64,000 nt of DNA from Paenibacillus sp. SY21-1 (GCF_005222705.1 NZ_STGF01000013.1:124001-188000), one strand, 5' to 3'; counted from the first letter of the stretch, positions 52,245 to 61,794 are shown. Translations and numbers: made by a program. The notes: generated by a model from the sequence alone, not told the origin.

Positions 52245-53882
52245 TTATGCCACATCCCGCATATCGTAGAGACGCGTTTGCTTCTCGATAAACCGCTTGT
52301 AGGCGGCCAGCGCATACAGGGCCTGGTCGGTTGCCATCAAGTCCACCTCGCCCGGCTTTGCGCCTCCATTGTCCGTGCCGCCCGACTTAATGTGAGTAAA
52401 GCCCCCGCCTGCAGCCGCAAAATCCAGCAGCGCCTGCATGGCGGACTTGCCATTTTTAACAAACCTTGCGTCTGTGTGGGGATCAATGCCCAGACCTGTC
52501 AAGGCGACAACAACCTGCGAGATGCTTTCCGAAGTAGCCGCTGCTCCGGTCGCAAAGCCGCCTTCCTTCTGCTGCGCCTTCCCGAGCCATGCGACTGCGC
52601 GATCGGCCGCCGCTTTGACTTCCTGATTCGTTCCATAATAAGGGGTCAAGCTCTGCAAGGCCATCGCCGTTATATCCGGGTCAGCCTGGGTCGGGCTGGC
52701 GCCCAGCGCCCACCCGCCGCCTGCAAGCTCACGCTTCAGTATAAAATCCACAAGCATGTCTCTCGTCGTCTGCGTCTTCACTCCAGCCACGAGCGGAATG
52801 TCGTATTCCTTGCTATCCAGCGCAATTAACGCAAAAATCGGACCATTAATGCCTTGCTTGATCAGCGTATCGAAATCGGCGAGCGGCTCTGCCAGATTAT
52901 AGCCCGCAACGTTGCCGATGTTTTTGCCAATGGCCGTCAGCGCCAGAATGACCCGGTCGTATTCCGTATATTTCACGTTATGAAGCTTGCCTTCCTTCTC
53001 TTTAAGCGTCGCTTCCACATTGGCGTAATACTTTTCATAGTAGGCTTGCGGAACCTCGATGCCGGAACGCGCCAGGGCCAGCACCGTCCAATCGCCGCCG
53101 ACGCTGCTCACCTCCGGATTTTTCACCGCATTCTGCACAAAAGACGCTGTGCTTGCCAATTGCCGCTTGACCGCGTCAATAATTGCCGTCTCTGGCCCGC
53201 CTGGCTCAGCGGGCGCGTTGACGCTCTTATAATCGTACGCGCGCATTGCCAGCACGGCCGCCATCTCTCGGGTTACCTTCGCTTTAGGCTGGAAGCCGCC
53301 GTTTTCACCGACCATAATGCCGGAAGCCGCGGCCGTTTCAATCGTCTCTCTGGCCCAGCCCGCCGCTTCGTTTAGATCTCTTATTGTTCCTGTCGGCTTG
53401 CCTGCCGGAATTCCCAGGGCTCTAACGAGCGTTGACGCCATTTGTTCGCGCGTAATGCTCTCATTGGGCTGAAAAAGGCCGTTATAGCCGGACATGAAGC
53501 CCGCGTGATGAACGGCGGACACATACGGATAGTGCCAGTTCTTCGGTGCGACATCCGTCAGTACGCCGGCAGCTAGAGGCTTGGCTTCCAGCTTCAGGAC
53601 AACCGCAAGCAGCCTCGCAAATTCTGCCCGCGTAACGTAGGCTTTCGGATTAAACTTGCCGTCGCTCCCTGCCACAAAGCCGTGCCCGGCTGCTCTGCCG
53701 ATCGCTTCATAAGCCCATTTCGAGATTGTATCGGCATCGTTGAACAGCACTTCAAAAGAAGCTGAAGCCTCGCTGTCCCGCTCGGAATCGGCTGCAAAAA
53801 CCGCACTCCCGGCGTTTACGCTAGACAAAGAAAAAACAGTCGCCGCCACCAGAAACCATATCCATAAACGTTTGCTTTTCAT
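52245..53882 (-). CDS. SLH-anchored alpha/alpha-barrel protein (transcobalamin alpha-domain/prenyltransferase-like repeat)
   Basis: 545 residues: signal peptide to about residue 30, three SLH domains (about 45-90, 105-150, 165-215; VTRAEFARLL, ITREQMASTL, VTREMAAVL), then an all-helical domain of about 310 residues with squalene-cyclase/prenyltransferase-type repeats (GGDWTVLALARSG; GGGWALGASPTQADPDITAMALQSL; GGFATG..ESISQVVVALTGLGIDP; ATDQALYALAAYKRF). The same fold makes the alpha domain of intrinsic factor. It lacks a DxDD-type cyclase acid motif, so terpene cyclisation is unlikely. It is the first gene after the cobalamin riboswitch; AAAGGAGTGA precedes the ATG. Confidence 0.88.
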   Translation of the reverse strand: MKSKRLWIWFLVAATVFSLSSVNAGSAVFAADSERDSEASASFEVLFNDADTISKWAYEAIGRAAGHGFVAGSDGKFNPKAYVTRAEFARLLAVVLKLEAKPLAAGVLTDVAPKNWHYPYVSAVHHAGFMSGYNGLFQPNESITREQMASTLVRALGIPAGKPTGTIRDLNEAAGWARETIETAAASGIMVGENGGFQPKAKVTREMAAVLAMRAYDYKSVNAPAEPGGPETAIIDAVKRQLASTASFVQNAVKNPEVSSVGGDWTVLALARSGIEVPQAYYEKYYANVEATLKEKEGKLHNVKYTEYDRVILALTAIGKNIGNVAGYNLAEPLADFDTLIKQGINGPIFALIALDSKEYDIPLVAGVKTQTTRDMLVDFILKRELAGGGWALGASPTQADPDITAMALQSLTPYYGTNQEVKAAADRAVAWLGKAQQKEGGFATGAAATSESISQVVVALTGLGIDPHTDARFVKNGKSAMQALLDFAAAGGGFTHIKSGGTDNGGAKPGEVDLMATDQALYALAAYKRFIEKQTRLYDMRDVA

Positions 53883-54002
53883 TTGTTCAGTAAGTCACTC
53901 CTTTCAACTGTAGGCCCGATCCGTCCATGCGGGTAAAGGCTGCCGATTCGGTATAGCCTGCAAGCCGCACGCGGCCAGGCAGCCGATAACGTCCAATACG
54001 GC

Positions 54003-54036
54003 AAAAAAACCTCTCAACGAGGATAGTTAAGAGGTT
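54003..54036 (-). terminator. Leader terminator, expression platform of the cobalamin riboswitch
   Basis: On the minus strand AACCTCTTAAC and GTTGAGAGGTT form an 11-bp stem (one G-U pair) with a seven-base loop, followed by TTTTTTTG. It lies between the aptamer and the first gene, so it is the likely switch by which cobalamin stops transcription. A second T-run (54067-54073) after a weaker CACC..GGTG hairpin sits between it and the aptamer. Confidence 0.85.
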
Positions 54037-54107
54037 TAACAAAGCATGCTGCATATGCTTGCACACAAAAAAACACCCACCTATCCATCGTAGAGTTAAC
54101 GGTGTAT

Positions 54108-54288
54108 ATGAAACAGGCAGGTCATCTGGCTTAGCGTCAACATCCCGACAGCAGCTCCGGCGTTCCGGTGGCAGCGCTGTTGCGGACTCTTCAATTACAG
54201 TGGCGGGACCGCGCAGGATTCGCACCTGCTTCCCTTTTAACCGTTCACCTGCCGGTTGCTCCGGCTTCATAAACGGCACCTGTCTCAT
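54108..54288 (-). ncRNA. Cobalamin (adenosylcobalamin-type) riboswitch aptamer
   Basis: Read on the minus strand, the ends ATGAGACAGG and CCTGTTTCAT pair as P1. Between them are the class hallmarks: AGGTGCC, AAAAGGGAA, GGTGCGAATCC, GCGGTCCCGCCACTGTAA, and the B12 box AAGCCAGATGACCTGCC. The aptamer begins about 400 bases before the first gene start and is followed by a terminator. It controls the five-gene operon that ends with the ECF S component. Confidence 0.96.
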
Positions 54289-54449
54289 GTATGAAATTTT
54301 CTTGCTCATCATACCGAAAATTTGCACATTTGTCATGTGAAACTTTTGCGCCTCTTCCCGCGCAGCGCCTGCAGCCCGCCATTATCCGCGTATCCGGCAT
54401 GCTTAGGAAATACGCGCGGGCGCTACCGCTTATGGCTTTTCTATTTAAT

Positions 54450-54494
54450 AAGAAACCCCCAAGCTCGCTCACGCAGCGAGTTTGGAGGTTTCTT
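54450..54494 (-). terminator. Terminator of the alpha-galactosidase operon
   Basis: AAGAAACCCCCAAGCTCGC (54450-54468) faces GCGAGTTTGGAGGTTTCTT (54476-54494), a 19-base stem with only a few mismatches or G-U pairs. The following TTATTAAAT on the minus strand is a moderate T-tract. It isolates the riboswitch operon from the gene upstream. Confidence 0.8.
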
Positions 54495-54562
54495 GGAAAA
54501 CAGCGCTTCCCGGCCTGGTAGCCTTCCCGCCAGGGAGAGCGTTCGGCGAAAAAAGCGATTAG

Positions 54563-57500
54563 CTATTTGCGCGATGCAGCCGCAGCAATATGGCCGAAAG
54601 CCCAGTGCGTAGCGGGTACATCCGCCCAGAGCGGCTGAGAATCCGCAGACGCAGCCGCTCTGCCCAGCAGCTTGTTCACAAGCGTTGCCGCCTCGGCGCG
54701 GGTAAGCGGCCTGTTCGGCTGAAAGGTGCCGTCCGTGTAGCCGCTAATAATGCCCGCCGCCTGTACATTCAGAATATCAGGCTGGGCCCAATGTCCGGCG
54801 ATATCCTTAAAGCCGGAACCCGCTGCCGCATCGCCATGTCCTACTAGCTGCGAAGCCAGCCGCGCCAGCTCGGCACGGGTAACAGGCCGATCTGCGCCAA
54901 ACTCGCCGTTGCCGTAGCCCTTCATCAGCCCCAGCTTCGTCACTTTGGCGATATGGTCCTTCGCCCAATGGGCTTGTGCGACATCGCTGTAGGCCAGATC
55001 CTCTGCCTGCTCCTTGTCGCGGGTTAGCAGCCGAGACAGCATCGCCGCGATTTCAGCTCGCGTTACCCGCTGATCGGGTCTGAACGTTCCATCGCCGTAG
55101 CCGCTTAAATACGGAGCTCCGAAACTCGATGCAGACAGCTCGGATATATGAAGAATCGTGAACAGACTAAACTTGCTCACGGTAAAGGAAATGCCTTTGC
55201 CGCCTTTATCGTCAAGCGGCACGACCGTTCCTTTCAGCAGCTGCTTCGTTCCGTCGCTATGCTCGATATATACGGCTAAATGGCTCCACTCCGCTTCGGC
55301 AAGCTTCGTGTCCGAAATCGGCAGAATCAGCGTTGCTTCGCCGGCCTGCAGATTCGTTTCGATGCTGACCGGACGCCCAGCAACGGCTGCCGGTTCGTCT
55401 CCGGTTACGATACGCACGGCCGCTTGCCGATTGGCGCGGCTGCCGATTTCCTCACGCTTCGCCGCATCCTTGACCGGCCGCAGCTCAAAGCGCAGCTCCT
55501 CCTTCAGTGCAGCCAGCTGGCTGCCGCTCAGTTCAATCACCGCATTGGCGGTTGAAATTCTCAGACCTACCGCTTTGTCCGCCAAGCTTTTGGCAGCGTC
55601 CAGCGGGAGCTTAAATGTTGTAAGGCTTACTTCATCCCGCGTGTCCGGTAATTGAATATGCACGAGCTTCTCCGGTGAAGAAGACGCGCGCTCTGCGGCC
55701 TTGCGCGCCGCAGCCGCCGTCAGCGTCAGCTCATCCCGCTTGCTGCCGTCCGCCAGCCTGGTCCGGGAAAGCTCAGCTTGGGCGCCGTTTCCCAGATCTA
55801 TCGAGATCAGCTCGGGCGCAGCAGAGCCGCCATTGCCCCCATTGCCGCCGGACGCTGCCGGCGCCGGCGTTGCGGTCGGCGCTGACGTAGGCGTCGGCGT
55901 GGCTCCCGCCTGCCCATTCACCGCAAACGTGACGCCGTCGATAAGCAAGTAGTCTCCTGACTTTTTGACCGCTTTGATCGTATGAACGCCCTGGCTTAAT
56001 CCGCTTACGCTATACAGCGCCTGCTGAGTCATTCGGCCAAGATGATGCGCATTGACCGTTGCTTGAAACACATGGTCTACGTAGATGTCGATTTCGCCCT
56101 GTACGGCCGATTTCGGCCCAAGCAGCGTCGCTGCCGTACCTGTAAACGAAAACTCGACGTAATCGCCGTTGACTTCGGTACCATGCAAATCATTATGCAA
56201 ATCGCCTCTGAAGGAAATGGCCAGGCTGACCGTACCATCAGGCTGCGCGGCCAAATACTCCTTTTTAATCGTAATGGCCTGGCCGGAAACCGTGTAATCC
56301 GCTCCTTCAGCGAGCGACTCGGAGCCGTTCTTCACGCCAAGCAGGCTGCTGCCGTCTAATTGCAGCGTTGTCGCAACGTCAGCCGGCGCCGTTTTCTCAA
56401 AGCTGGCCGTATCCGGCACGAGCATGTCGGCTATCCGATATTTCAGCTGATCGAGCAGCATGTAATAGCCGGTTTTTTTGACCGCCTTGAGCGTATGCTC
56501 TCCCGGAGACAATCCCTCCGCTGCAAAAACGGTCTGATTGACCTGCCTGCCCACATGATAGGCGCTTACGGTCTGCTGAAACTCGCCATCGATATAAATG
56601 TCCATATCGCCTTGCGAAGAATCCTTCTCCGTTATGAACGAAATGCCGGTTCCCGTAAACGTAAGCTCCAAATAATCGCCGGTTGTTTCCGTATAATGCA
56701 CATCGTCCTTATAGTCGCCAAGCCCGCGGTTCCTTCCGTGCTGCCAGGCGCCCATATACAAGATTCCGCTGTCGTCGTTGTTGAGGGCTACGTAGCGACC
56801 TCGCGATGAATCGCTGATTGCGATGGAAAAGGTCTGTACGGCACCGCCGCTGAAGGTCAGCGCCAGATTGGTCATGCCCCCGGGCTGATCGGCCAAATAG
56901 CCTTTGCGAATCGCTAGCTGATCCCCGTATAGCTGATAATCGGTTCCCTCTTGCAGCGACACCCCGCCATTCGCAATACCGACAAGCGTATTTCCGTTCA
57001 GGCTGACCGTCGTCGTAACGTCCGCCTGTGCCGCCGCTTTGCGGTCAAAGCTCTCCGTGCTTGGGCTCAGCGTGCTGTTTTGGCCCGTCGTATCGTTAAC
57101 AGCCACCGCCAGTTTCTGCGAGGCGCCTGCGCTGAAATCGAAACGCAGAGCAGTCGTCCCGATCGGCAAGCCGCTTAAAAACGACTTGTGAATCACCACC
57201 TCGTTGCCGGACACCGTATAATCCGTACCCGCTGCGAGCGGCGCTTCGCCCCTGAAAAGGCCTGTAAGCGAGTTGCCGTTTAGGGTAAGCGACACGGCAA
57301 TGTCCGCTTGCTGCGACGCCTTTTTATCGAAGACCGCCTCTGCCGGGGCGATCGCGCTGTTGGTCGCGGAGGAATCGGTCACTTCAACCGGCAGCGTCTG
57401 AACCGCATTGCCCGCGAATGTAAACGTCAGGCTCGTCGTGCCGATCGGCTGCGCGGCCATATATTCTTTTTTCACCGTAATCGTATGGCCGGAGCGCGTA

Positions 57501-60052
57501 TAGTCCGTTCCCTCCACAAGCGCCGATGTCCCGTTGGCAATGCCGCTTAGCCCGCTTCCGTCGCCTGTCGCCGTGAAGCCAAGATCCGCCTGCTGGCCAG
57601 CCGCCTTGTCAAAGGCGCCTTCGCCCGCGCTCACCAGATCCGGCAGCAGTACGCGAAGCTTGTCGAGAAGAAGGAAGTAGCCGGACTTCTTCACCGCCTT
57701 GAGCGTATGCGCTCCCTCCGGGAGTCCCGTTATGCCGAATACGGGCTGCTGCGCCAGCCTGCCGATATTGGAGGTGTCGATCGTCCGCACAAATTGGTCG
57801 TCGATATAAAGATCGACCTTGCCCTGGGATGGATCAAGCTCTGTAAAATATTCAATGCCCGTGCCGGTAAACGTATACGAAAAATAATCGTTGTCATTCG
57901 CCTCGGCGAAATGGACATCGTCCATGTAATCGCCTAACCCGCGATTGTAGCTATGATGCCAGCCGCCGGTATACACGATGGCCGCATCCGTATTGTTCAG
58001 CGTAATCGAGCCCCCGGCCGACGTATCTCTGACAACGAGCGATACGATCTGATCCGCCCCGCCGCTGAAGCTGAAGGTAAGCGCCGATGTCCCTCTCGGG
58101 AGCGTCGTCAGCCAGCTTTTTTTCAACGTCAGCGTGCTGCCGCTAACCTCATAATCCGAGCCGGCCGATAGCGCCGCCCCCTCATGGCTGACGCCTGTAA
58201 GCGTATTGCCATTGAGCGCGGTCGTCAGCTTCACATCCGCTTGCTCCGCCTGATTGCGGTCGAAGCTTGCAGTCGGCGGATACAGCCTGCTGTCTCTGAT
58301 CGTCGTGTCCGTAATCGCGATGGCCAACGTTTGCGGCGCGCCGCCGCTGAATGTAAAGGTCACATTCAGCGTGCCGATCGATCGGCTGGCGAGATAGTCC
58401 TTGTCGATCGTAACCGTTGCTCCGTCTACCGTATAATCTATACCCTGAACGAGCGCCGTCCCGCCTGCCGACACGCCGGCAAGCGTATTGCCGTTCAGCG
58501 TCATCGTCGTGCTCACGTCCGCCTGCTCGGACTGCTTCTTGTTGAAGCTCGCTGCGGCCGGAGCGATAGCGCTGCTCTGCGCAGCCGCATTGTTCACATC
58601 AATGATGATATTTTGCGAGCCGCCTGCAAGCTCCTGTCCGCCGTTGCGCGTCCAATCGCCCGAATATCTAAAGCCCGTATCGTCGTCATTGGCGGCCGAG
58701 GTGCCCTCAAGCGCCGTTACCTTCAGCAGCCGCGATCCGTGCGAGGCCAGGTTGCTCGAGCTGAAGCCCGTATCGAACGTGCCAAGCTCCTGATGCGTCC
58801 AGAGATCCCTTACCTTGGCCGGGCCGTCCAGTCCAATTTCGCTCCAATCCACGGCTACGGTTGACGCCGAACCGCCGAGATTAAACAAACCGACCGTATA
58901 CGTGCCGTCGCCATTGTTCGCATACCAGGCCTGCTGCTCGGTCGCAGTGGATACCGGATGGCCCGGACGGCCCGCCTGATTAACGGCGATAACCTCCTCG
59001 TTCGTCAGCAGCTCCAATCCGAACGCGTCCAGATTCGTCATATCGTTGCCGATATACAGCTGAGCCGACGAAATGGCCCAGAACGACATGGCCGAGCGGC
59101 GTTCATCCTGTGTAAGCCCATCCATAGCGCCGTTGCCCACGTTCAGCGAATCGAAATCGTTCCAGCCGCCCGGACCCGCATGCCGCCAGAACTGCTCGGC
59201 CTTCGGGAACAGACGGGCAATGCTTGACCATGTCGTCAAGCCGCCGGACCCGCAATAACATTCCACATCCCAGTCGATGCGCCAGCCGTTGGCGTACTTT
59301 TTCCAATAATCGATATACTTAATGTCCAGCGCCCACGACAGCTCCAGCCAGATGTTATGCGGCCTTAACGCCTGCGACCAGGCCTTCACGTCGTCCCGCG
59401 CATCCAGCGACAGATCGGAGATGCCGGAGCCCGGCGTCACGCTGTCGAATTTGAGAAAATCGATGCCCCACTCGCCATACAGATTCGCAATGGAGTCAAT
59501 GTACTTTTGCGCGCATGGCTGATTAAAATCGATTTTGTAGCCCAATCCCCAATAGTCGCCGTCCCGCAGCGGCTGAGCGGCAATATCTTGCATCGAGCAG
59601 CCGGGAGCGTCATAGATCGGCAGGTCCTGCTCATAGGCTTGCGGAGATAAGCCCGGAATGCCGTACAGACCCACCTTTTGCCCATTGTCGTGAATGTGGT
59701 CGATCACGTCCTGCAAGCCGTCGGGGTATAGCGTCGTGCTCGGAATCGGACGGCCGTACCCGTCCATTCCCCCGTTCCACGCCGCATCGATGTTAATGTA
59801 CTCATAGCCGTAAGGCTGCAGCTTCTCATGCATCGCATCGGACTGGGCTTTGATCTGCTCGGCGGTAATCCACTGTCCGTTGTTGGTGTACACCTGCATG
59901 CTATAGCTGCTCCAGCCCATGTAAGGCTTCTGGGCCAGTCCGTTGTCTGCAGCCTCCGCCACTTCGATTGCGGGTGCCGTCACTCCAAGCTGCGTCGTAA
60001 ATAAGATGAAAGCGAGCAGCCAAAGCCGTGTTTTTTTCATGAATGGGGTCAT
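54563..60052 (-). CDS. Giant SLH-anchored GH27 alpha-galactosidase
   Basis: 1829 residues; AAGGAG seven bases before ATG 60052. Signal peptide to about 35; GH27 barrel (about 40-440) with KPYMGWSSYS, nucleophile Asp in DFLKFDSV and acid/base Asp in WRIDWDVECYCG; a C-terminal beta domain; then alternating X2-like repeats ('FDKKASQQADIAVSLTLNGNSLTG..YTVSG..LPIGTTALRFDF') and beta-sandwich modules ('GLGDYMDDVHF..DLYIDDQFVRTID..GAHTLKAVKKSGY') probably binding carbohydrate or wall; a Pro/Thr linker; a further unnamed domain (about 1440-1630); and three SLH domains at the C-terminus. It acts on galactosyl side chains at the cell surface and is the last gene after the permeases and binding protein. 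The third beta-sandwich module lacks its N-terminal half. Confidence 0.92.
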   Translation of the reverse strand: MTPFMKKTRLWLLAFILFTTQLGVTAPAIEVAEAADNGLAQKPYMGWSSYSMQVYTNNGQWITAEQIKAQSDAMHEKLQPYGYEYINIDAAWNGGMDGYGRPIPSTTLYPDGLQDVIDHIHDNGQKVGLYGIPGLSPQAYEQDLPIYDAPGCSMQDIAAQPLRDGDYWGLGYKIDFNQPCAQKYIDSIANLYGEWGIDFLKFDSVTPGSGISDLSLDARDDVKAWSQALRPHNIWLELSWALDIKYIDYWKKYANGWRIDWDVECYCGSGGLTTWSSIARLFPKAEQFWRHAGPGGWNDFDSLNVGNGAMDGLTQDERRSAMSFWAISSAQLYIGNDMTNLDAFGLELLTNEEVIAVNQAGRPGHPVSTATEQQAWYANNGDGTYTVGLFNLGGSASTVAVDWSEIGLDGPAKVRDLWTHQELGTFDTGFSSSNLASHGSRLLKVTALEGTSAANDDDTGFRYSGDWTRNGGQELAGGSQNIIIDVNNAAAQSSAIAPAAASFNKKQSEQADVSTTMTLNGNTLAGVSAGGTALVQGIDYTVDGATVTIDKDYLASRSIGTLNVTFTFSGGAPQTLAIAITDTTIRDSRLYPPTASFDRNQAEQADVKLTTALNGNTLTGVSHEGAALSAGSDYEVSGSTLTLKKSWLTTLPRGTSALTFSFSGGADQIVSLVVRDTSAGGSITLNNTDAAIVYTGGWHHSYNRGLGDYMDDVHFAEANDNDYFSYTFTGTGIEYFTELDPSQGKVDLYIDDQFVRTIDTSNIGRLAQQPVFGITGLPEGAHTLKAVKKSGYFLLLDKLRVLLPDLVSAGEGAFDKAAGQQADLGFTATGDGSGLSGIANGTSALVEGTDYTRSGHTITVKKEYMAAQPIGTTSLTFTFAGNAVQTLPVEVTDSSATNSAIAPAEAVFDKKASQQADIAVSLTLNGNSLTGLFRGEAPLAAGTDYTVSGNEVVIHKSFLSGLPIGTTALRFDFSAGASQKLAVAVNDTTGQNSTLSPSTESFDRKAAAQADVTTTVSLNGNTLVGIANGGVSLQEGTDYQLYGDQLAIRKGYLADQPGGMTNLALTFSGGAVQTFSIAISDSSRGRYVALNNDDSGILYMGAWQHGRNRGLGDYKDDVHYTETTGDYLELTFTGTGISFITEKDSSQGDMDIYIDGEFQQTVSAYHVGRQVNQTVFAAEGLSPGEHTLKAVKKTGYYMLLDQLKYRIADMLVPDTASFEKTAPADVATTLQLDGSSLLGVKNGSESLAEGADYTVSGQAITIKKEYLAAQPDGTVSLAISFRGDLHNDLHGTEVNGDYVEFSFTGTAATLLGPKSAVQGEIDIYVDHVFQATVNAHHLGRMTQQALYSVSGLSQGVHTIKAVKKSGDYLLIDGVTFAVNGQAGATPTPTSAPTATPAPAASGGNGGNGGSAAPELISIDLGNGAQAELSRTRLADGSKRDELTLTAAAARKAAERASSSPEKLVHIQLPDTRDEVSLTTFKLPLDAAKSLADKAVGLRISTANAVIELSGSQLAALKEELRFELRPVKDAAKREEIGSRANRQAAVRIVTGDEPAAVAGRPVSIETNLQAGEATLILPISDTKLAEAEWSHLAVYIEHSDGTKQLLKGTVVPLDDKGGKGISFTVSKFSLFTILHISELSASSFGAPYLSGYGDGTFRPDQRVTRAEIAAMLSRLLTRDKEQAEDLAYSDVAQAHWAKDHIAKVTKLGLMKGYGNGEFGADRPVTRAELARLASQLVGHGDAAAGSGFKDIAGHWAQPDILNVQAAGIISGYTDGTFQPNRPLTRAEAATLVNKLLGRAAASADSQPLWADVPATHWAFGHIAAAASRK

Positions 60053-60076
60053 AATCGAGCTCCTTTTTCAGAAAAT

Positions 60077-60114
60077 AGGATCAGGCCATGATCTCGTCCT
60101 AATCGCCTGATCCT
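60077..60114 (-). terminator. Terminator between binding-protein and alpha-galactosidase genes
   Basis: AGGATCAGGC/GCCTGATCCT, ten perfect pairs with an 18-base loop, followed on the minus strand by TATTTTCTG. It should lower read-through from the binding-protein gene into the galactosidase gene, 25 bases before its start. Confidence 0.75.
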
Positions 60115-60126
60115 GCAAGTCCGGCC

Positions 60127-61794
60127 TTACTTAAACGTAGAGTCGTACGCCTTTTGCAAAATCTCCAGGTAGCGGTCGATTTTCAAGTCCTTCAGCCCTT
60201 TGACGTAAGCGTCCCAATCCTTCTCCAGGCTCTTGTTGCCGGTAATAAATTGCAGCGCGTTCTGCTCGATGTAAGATTTCAGATTCGTCTGCAAAATGCT
60301 CGCTTCGTCGACATCGTTCTGATCGACCCAGACCGCCCATAGCGGGAACAGCTCCTTAGGCTCATGGCCCTGATAGAGCAGCGTCGCCTGGTACAGCCTG
60401 CGTTCATAGCTGGCAGGATCATAAATATCCGTGCCTTGAACAAAGCTGTCGCGATACTCCTTCGGCATATAGAAATGAGCGGTTCCGCTCCAGCCTGCAT
60501 TGCGCGGCGCTTCGCCTTCTGCGGCAGGAATTGTGGCAATCTGCGGCTCTACGCCCTCGCCAAGCGCGACCTCGCCTTCCTTCGGCTTTCTCCAATCGAT
60601 GCCCTCCATGCCGGAAGCGCCGTTCGTTTGTCCCTCTATCGTGAACATATAATCGACGAGCTTGATCAACGCGATTTGCTGCTCCTCGGACGCCTTGTTC
60701 GTAATGACAAACTTTGCGCCAGGAGCTACGCCGCCGCCGTCATGAGTAGCGTACGAGCCGTGCGGTCCGGTAAGCGGCGGAACAGGGTTATAGTCTGCGG
60801 AATACTTGTTGCCCGCGTCGATGTTTACGAAGATGGCCGGATGCATGCCCGCGCCTGCGCCCAGCAGCTGCGCATCGGCGTTTTCGCCGATTTTTTTGTA
60901 CGCCTCCGCGTTTTGCGCGAAAGCGCCCGGATCGATCAGACCTTCGTCATACAGCGACTTGATATAAGTCAGCCCTTCTTTCCATTCCGGCTTAAGCGCA
61001 GCCGATTCCACCTTGCCGTTGGTCAGATTCAAATAATTCCGATCGTCGTTGTAGACGAAGCCGTTCATGAGAAACGGGATGATGCGCACGCCAAAATCCT
61101 CGATGGAGCCGCTTAGCGGCACTTCGTCGGCTACGCCGTTTCCGTTAGGGTCCTGCGTTTTGAACGCCTTCAGCACCGCCTTGAATTCCTCCGGCGTTGT
61201 CGGCATTTCCAGCTGCAGCTTATCCAGCCATTTCGTATTCAACCACATTTTGTTCGGGTAGGAGCAGTGGAAGCATTGGGCATAAGCCACAAGGCCGTAA
61301 ATATTGCCGTCAGGCGCCGTATTGAACGCGCGCAGATCGGCGTCCTTCTCCATGGCGGCCTTAATGTTCGGCGCATATTGGTCAATCAGATCGTTGAGAG
61401 GAATGAGTACGCCCTGCTTCCCGTATTTTAAAACATCCGCCTGCGAAAATTGGTCGATATAGCCAGGAAGCATATACGCATCCGGATAATCGCCGCTTGC
61501 GAGTGAAATTTGGCGTTTCTCCTTCGCCCCGTCCGGCGGCGTCGTATCAAACTTGAGCTTGATATTAAATTTCTCTTCCGCAAACTTCGTGAACTTGTTC
61601 GTCGTCAGGTCGATGCCCGTTTCCTGTACGGCAAACAGCGTAATTTCAACCGGTGCGGTGGTTTCCGTCTCTTCCGATTGCGGGTCCGGCGCGTTTGTCG
61701 CATTTCCAGCCGGCTTGTTGTTCTGCGAGCAGGCGCCCAGCATCATGCCGGTCACCAATACGATGGCCAATAGGCCCATCCATCTTTTTTTCAT
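60127..61794 (-). CDS. Extracellular sugar-binding lipoprotein, alpha-galactoside-linked importer
   Basis: 555 residues from ATG 61794, set by AAAGGGAGCG seven bases upstream. Lipobox GMMLGAC (Cys near residue 22), an acidic/Thr linker, then a LipO-type large binding domain (GIDLTTNKFTKFAEEKFNIKLKF; KAVLKAFKTQDPNGNGVADEVPLSG). Third gene of the operon. The ligand is probably a galactoside or manno-oligosaccharide released by the surface galactosidase. Confidence 0.92.
   Translation of the reverse strand: MKKRWMGLLAIVLVTGMMLGACSQNNKPAGNATNAPDPQSEETETTAPVEITLFAVQETGIDLTTNKFTKFAEEKFNIKLKFDTTPPDGAKEKRQISLASGDYPDAYMLPGYIDQFSQADVLKYGKQGVLIPLNDLIDQYAPNIKAAMEKDADLRAFNTAPDGNIYGLVAYAQCFHCSYPNKMWLNTKWLDKLQLEMPTTPEEFKAVLKAFKTQDPNGNGVADEVPLSGSIEDFGVRIIPFLMNGFVYNDDRNYLNLTNGKVESAALKPEWKEGLTYIKSLYDEGLIDPGAFAQNAEAYKKIGENADAQLLGAGAGMHPAIFVNIDAGNKYSADYNPVPPLTGPHGSYATHDGGGVAPGAKFVITNKASEEQQIALIKLVDYMFTIEGQTNGASGMEGIDWRKPKEGEVALGEGVEPQIATIPAAEGEAPRNAGWSGTAHFYMPKEYRDSFVQGTDIYDPASYERRLYQATLLYQGHEPKELFPLWAVWVDQNDVDEASILQTNLKSYIEQNALQFITGNKSLEKDWDAYVKGLKDLKIDRYLEILQKAYDSTFK

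Noticed and set aside
52245..53882. Terpene or squalene cyclase function for the SLH-anchored barrel protein.
   Set aside because: It is secreted, lacks a DxDD-type acid motif and sits in a B12-riboswitch operon, so a transcobalamin-like role fits better.
54059..54340. Plus-strand reading frame of 93 codons.
   Set aside because: It covers the antisense of the cobalamin riboswitch, whose conserved boxes fully explain the sequence.
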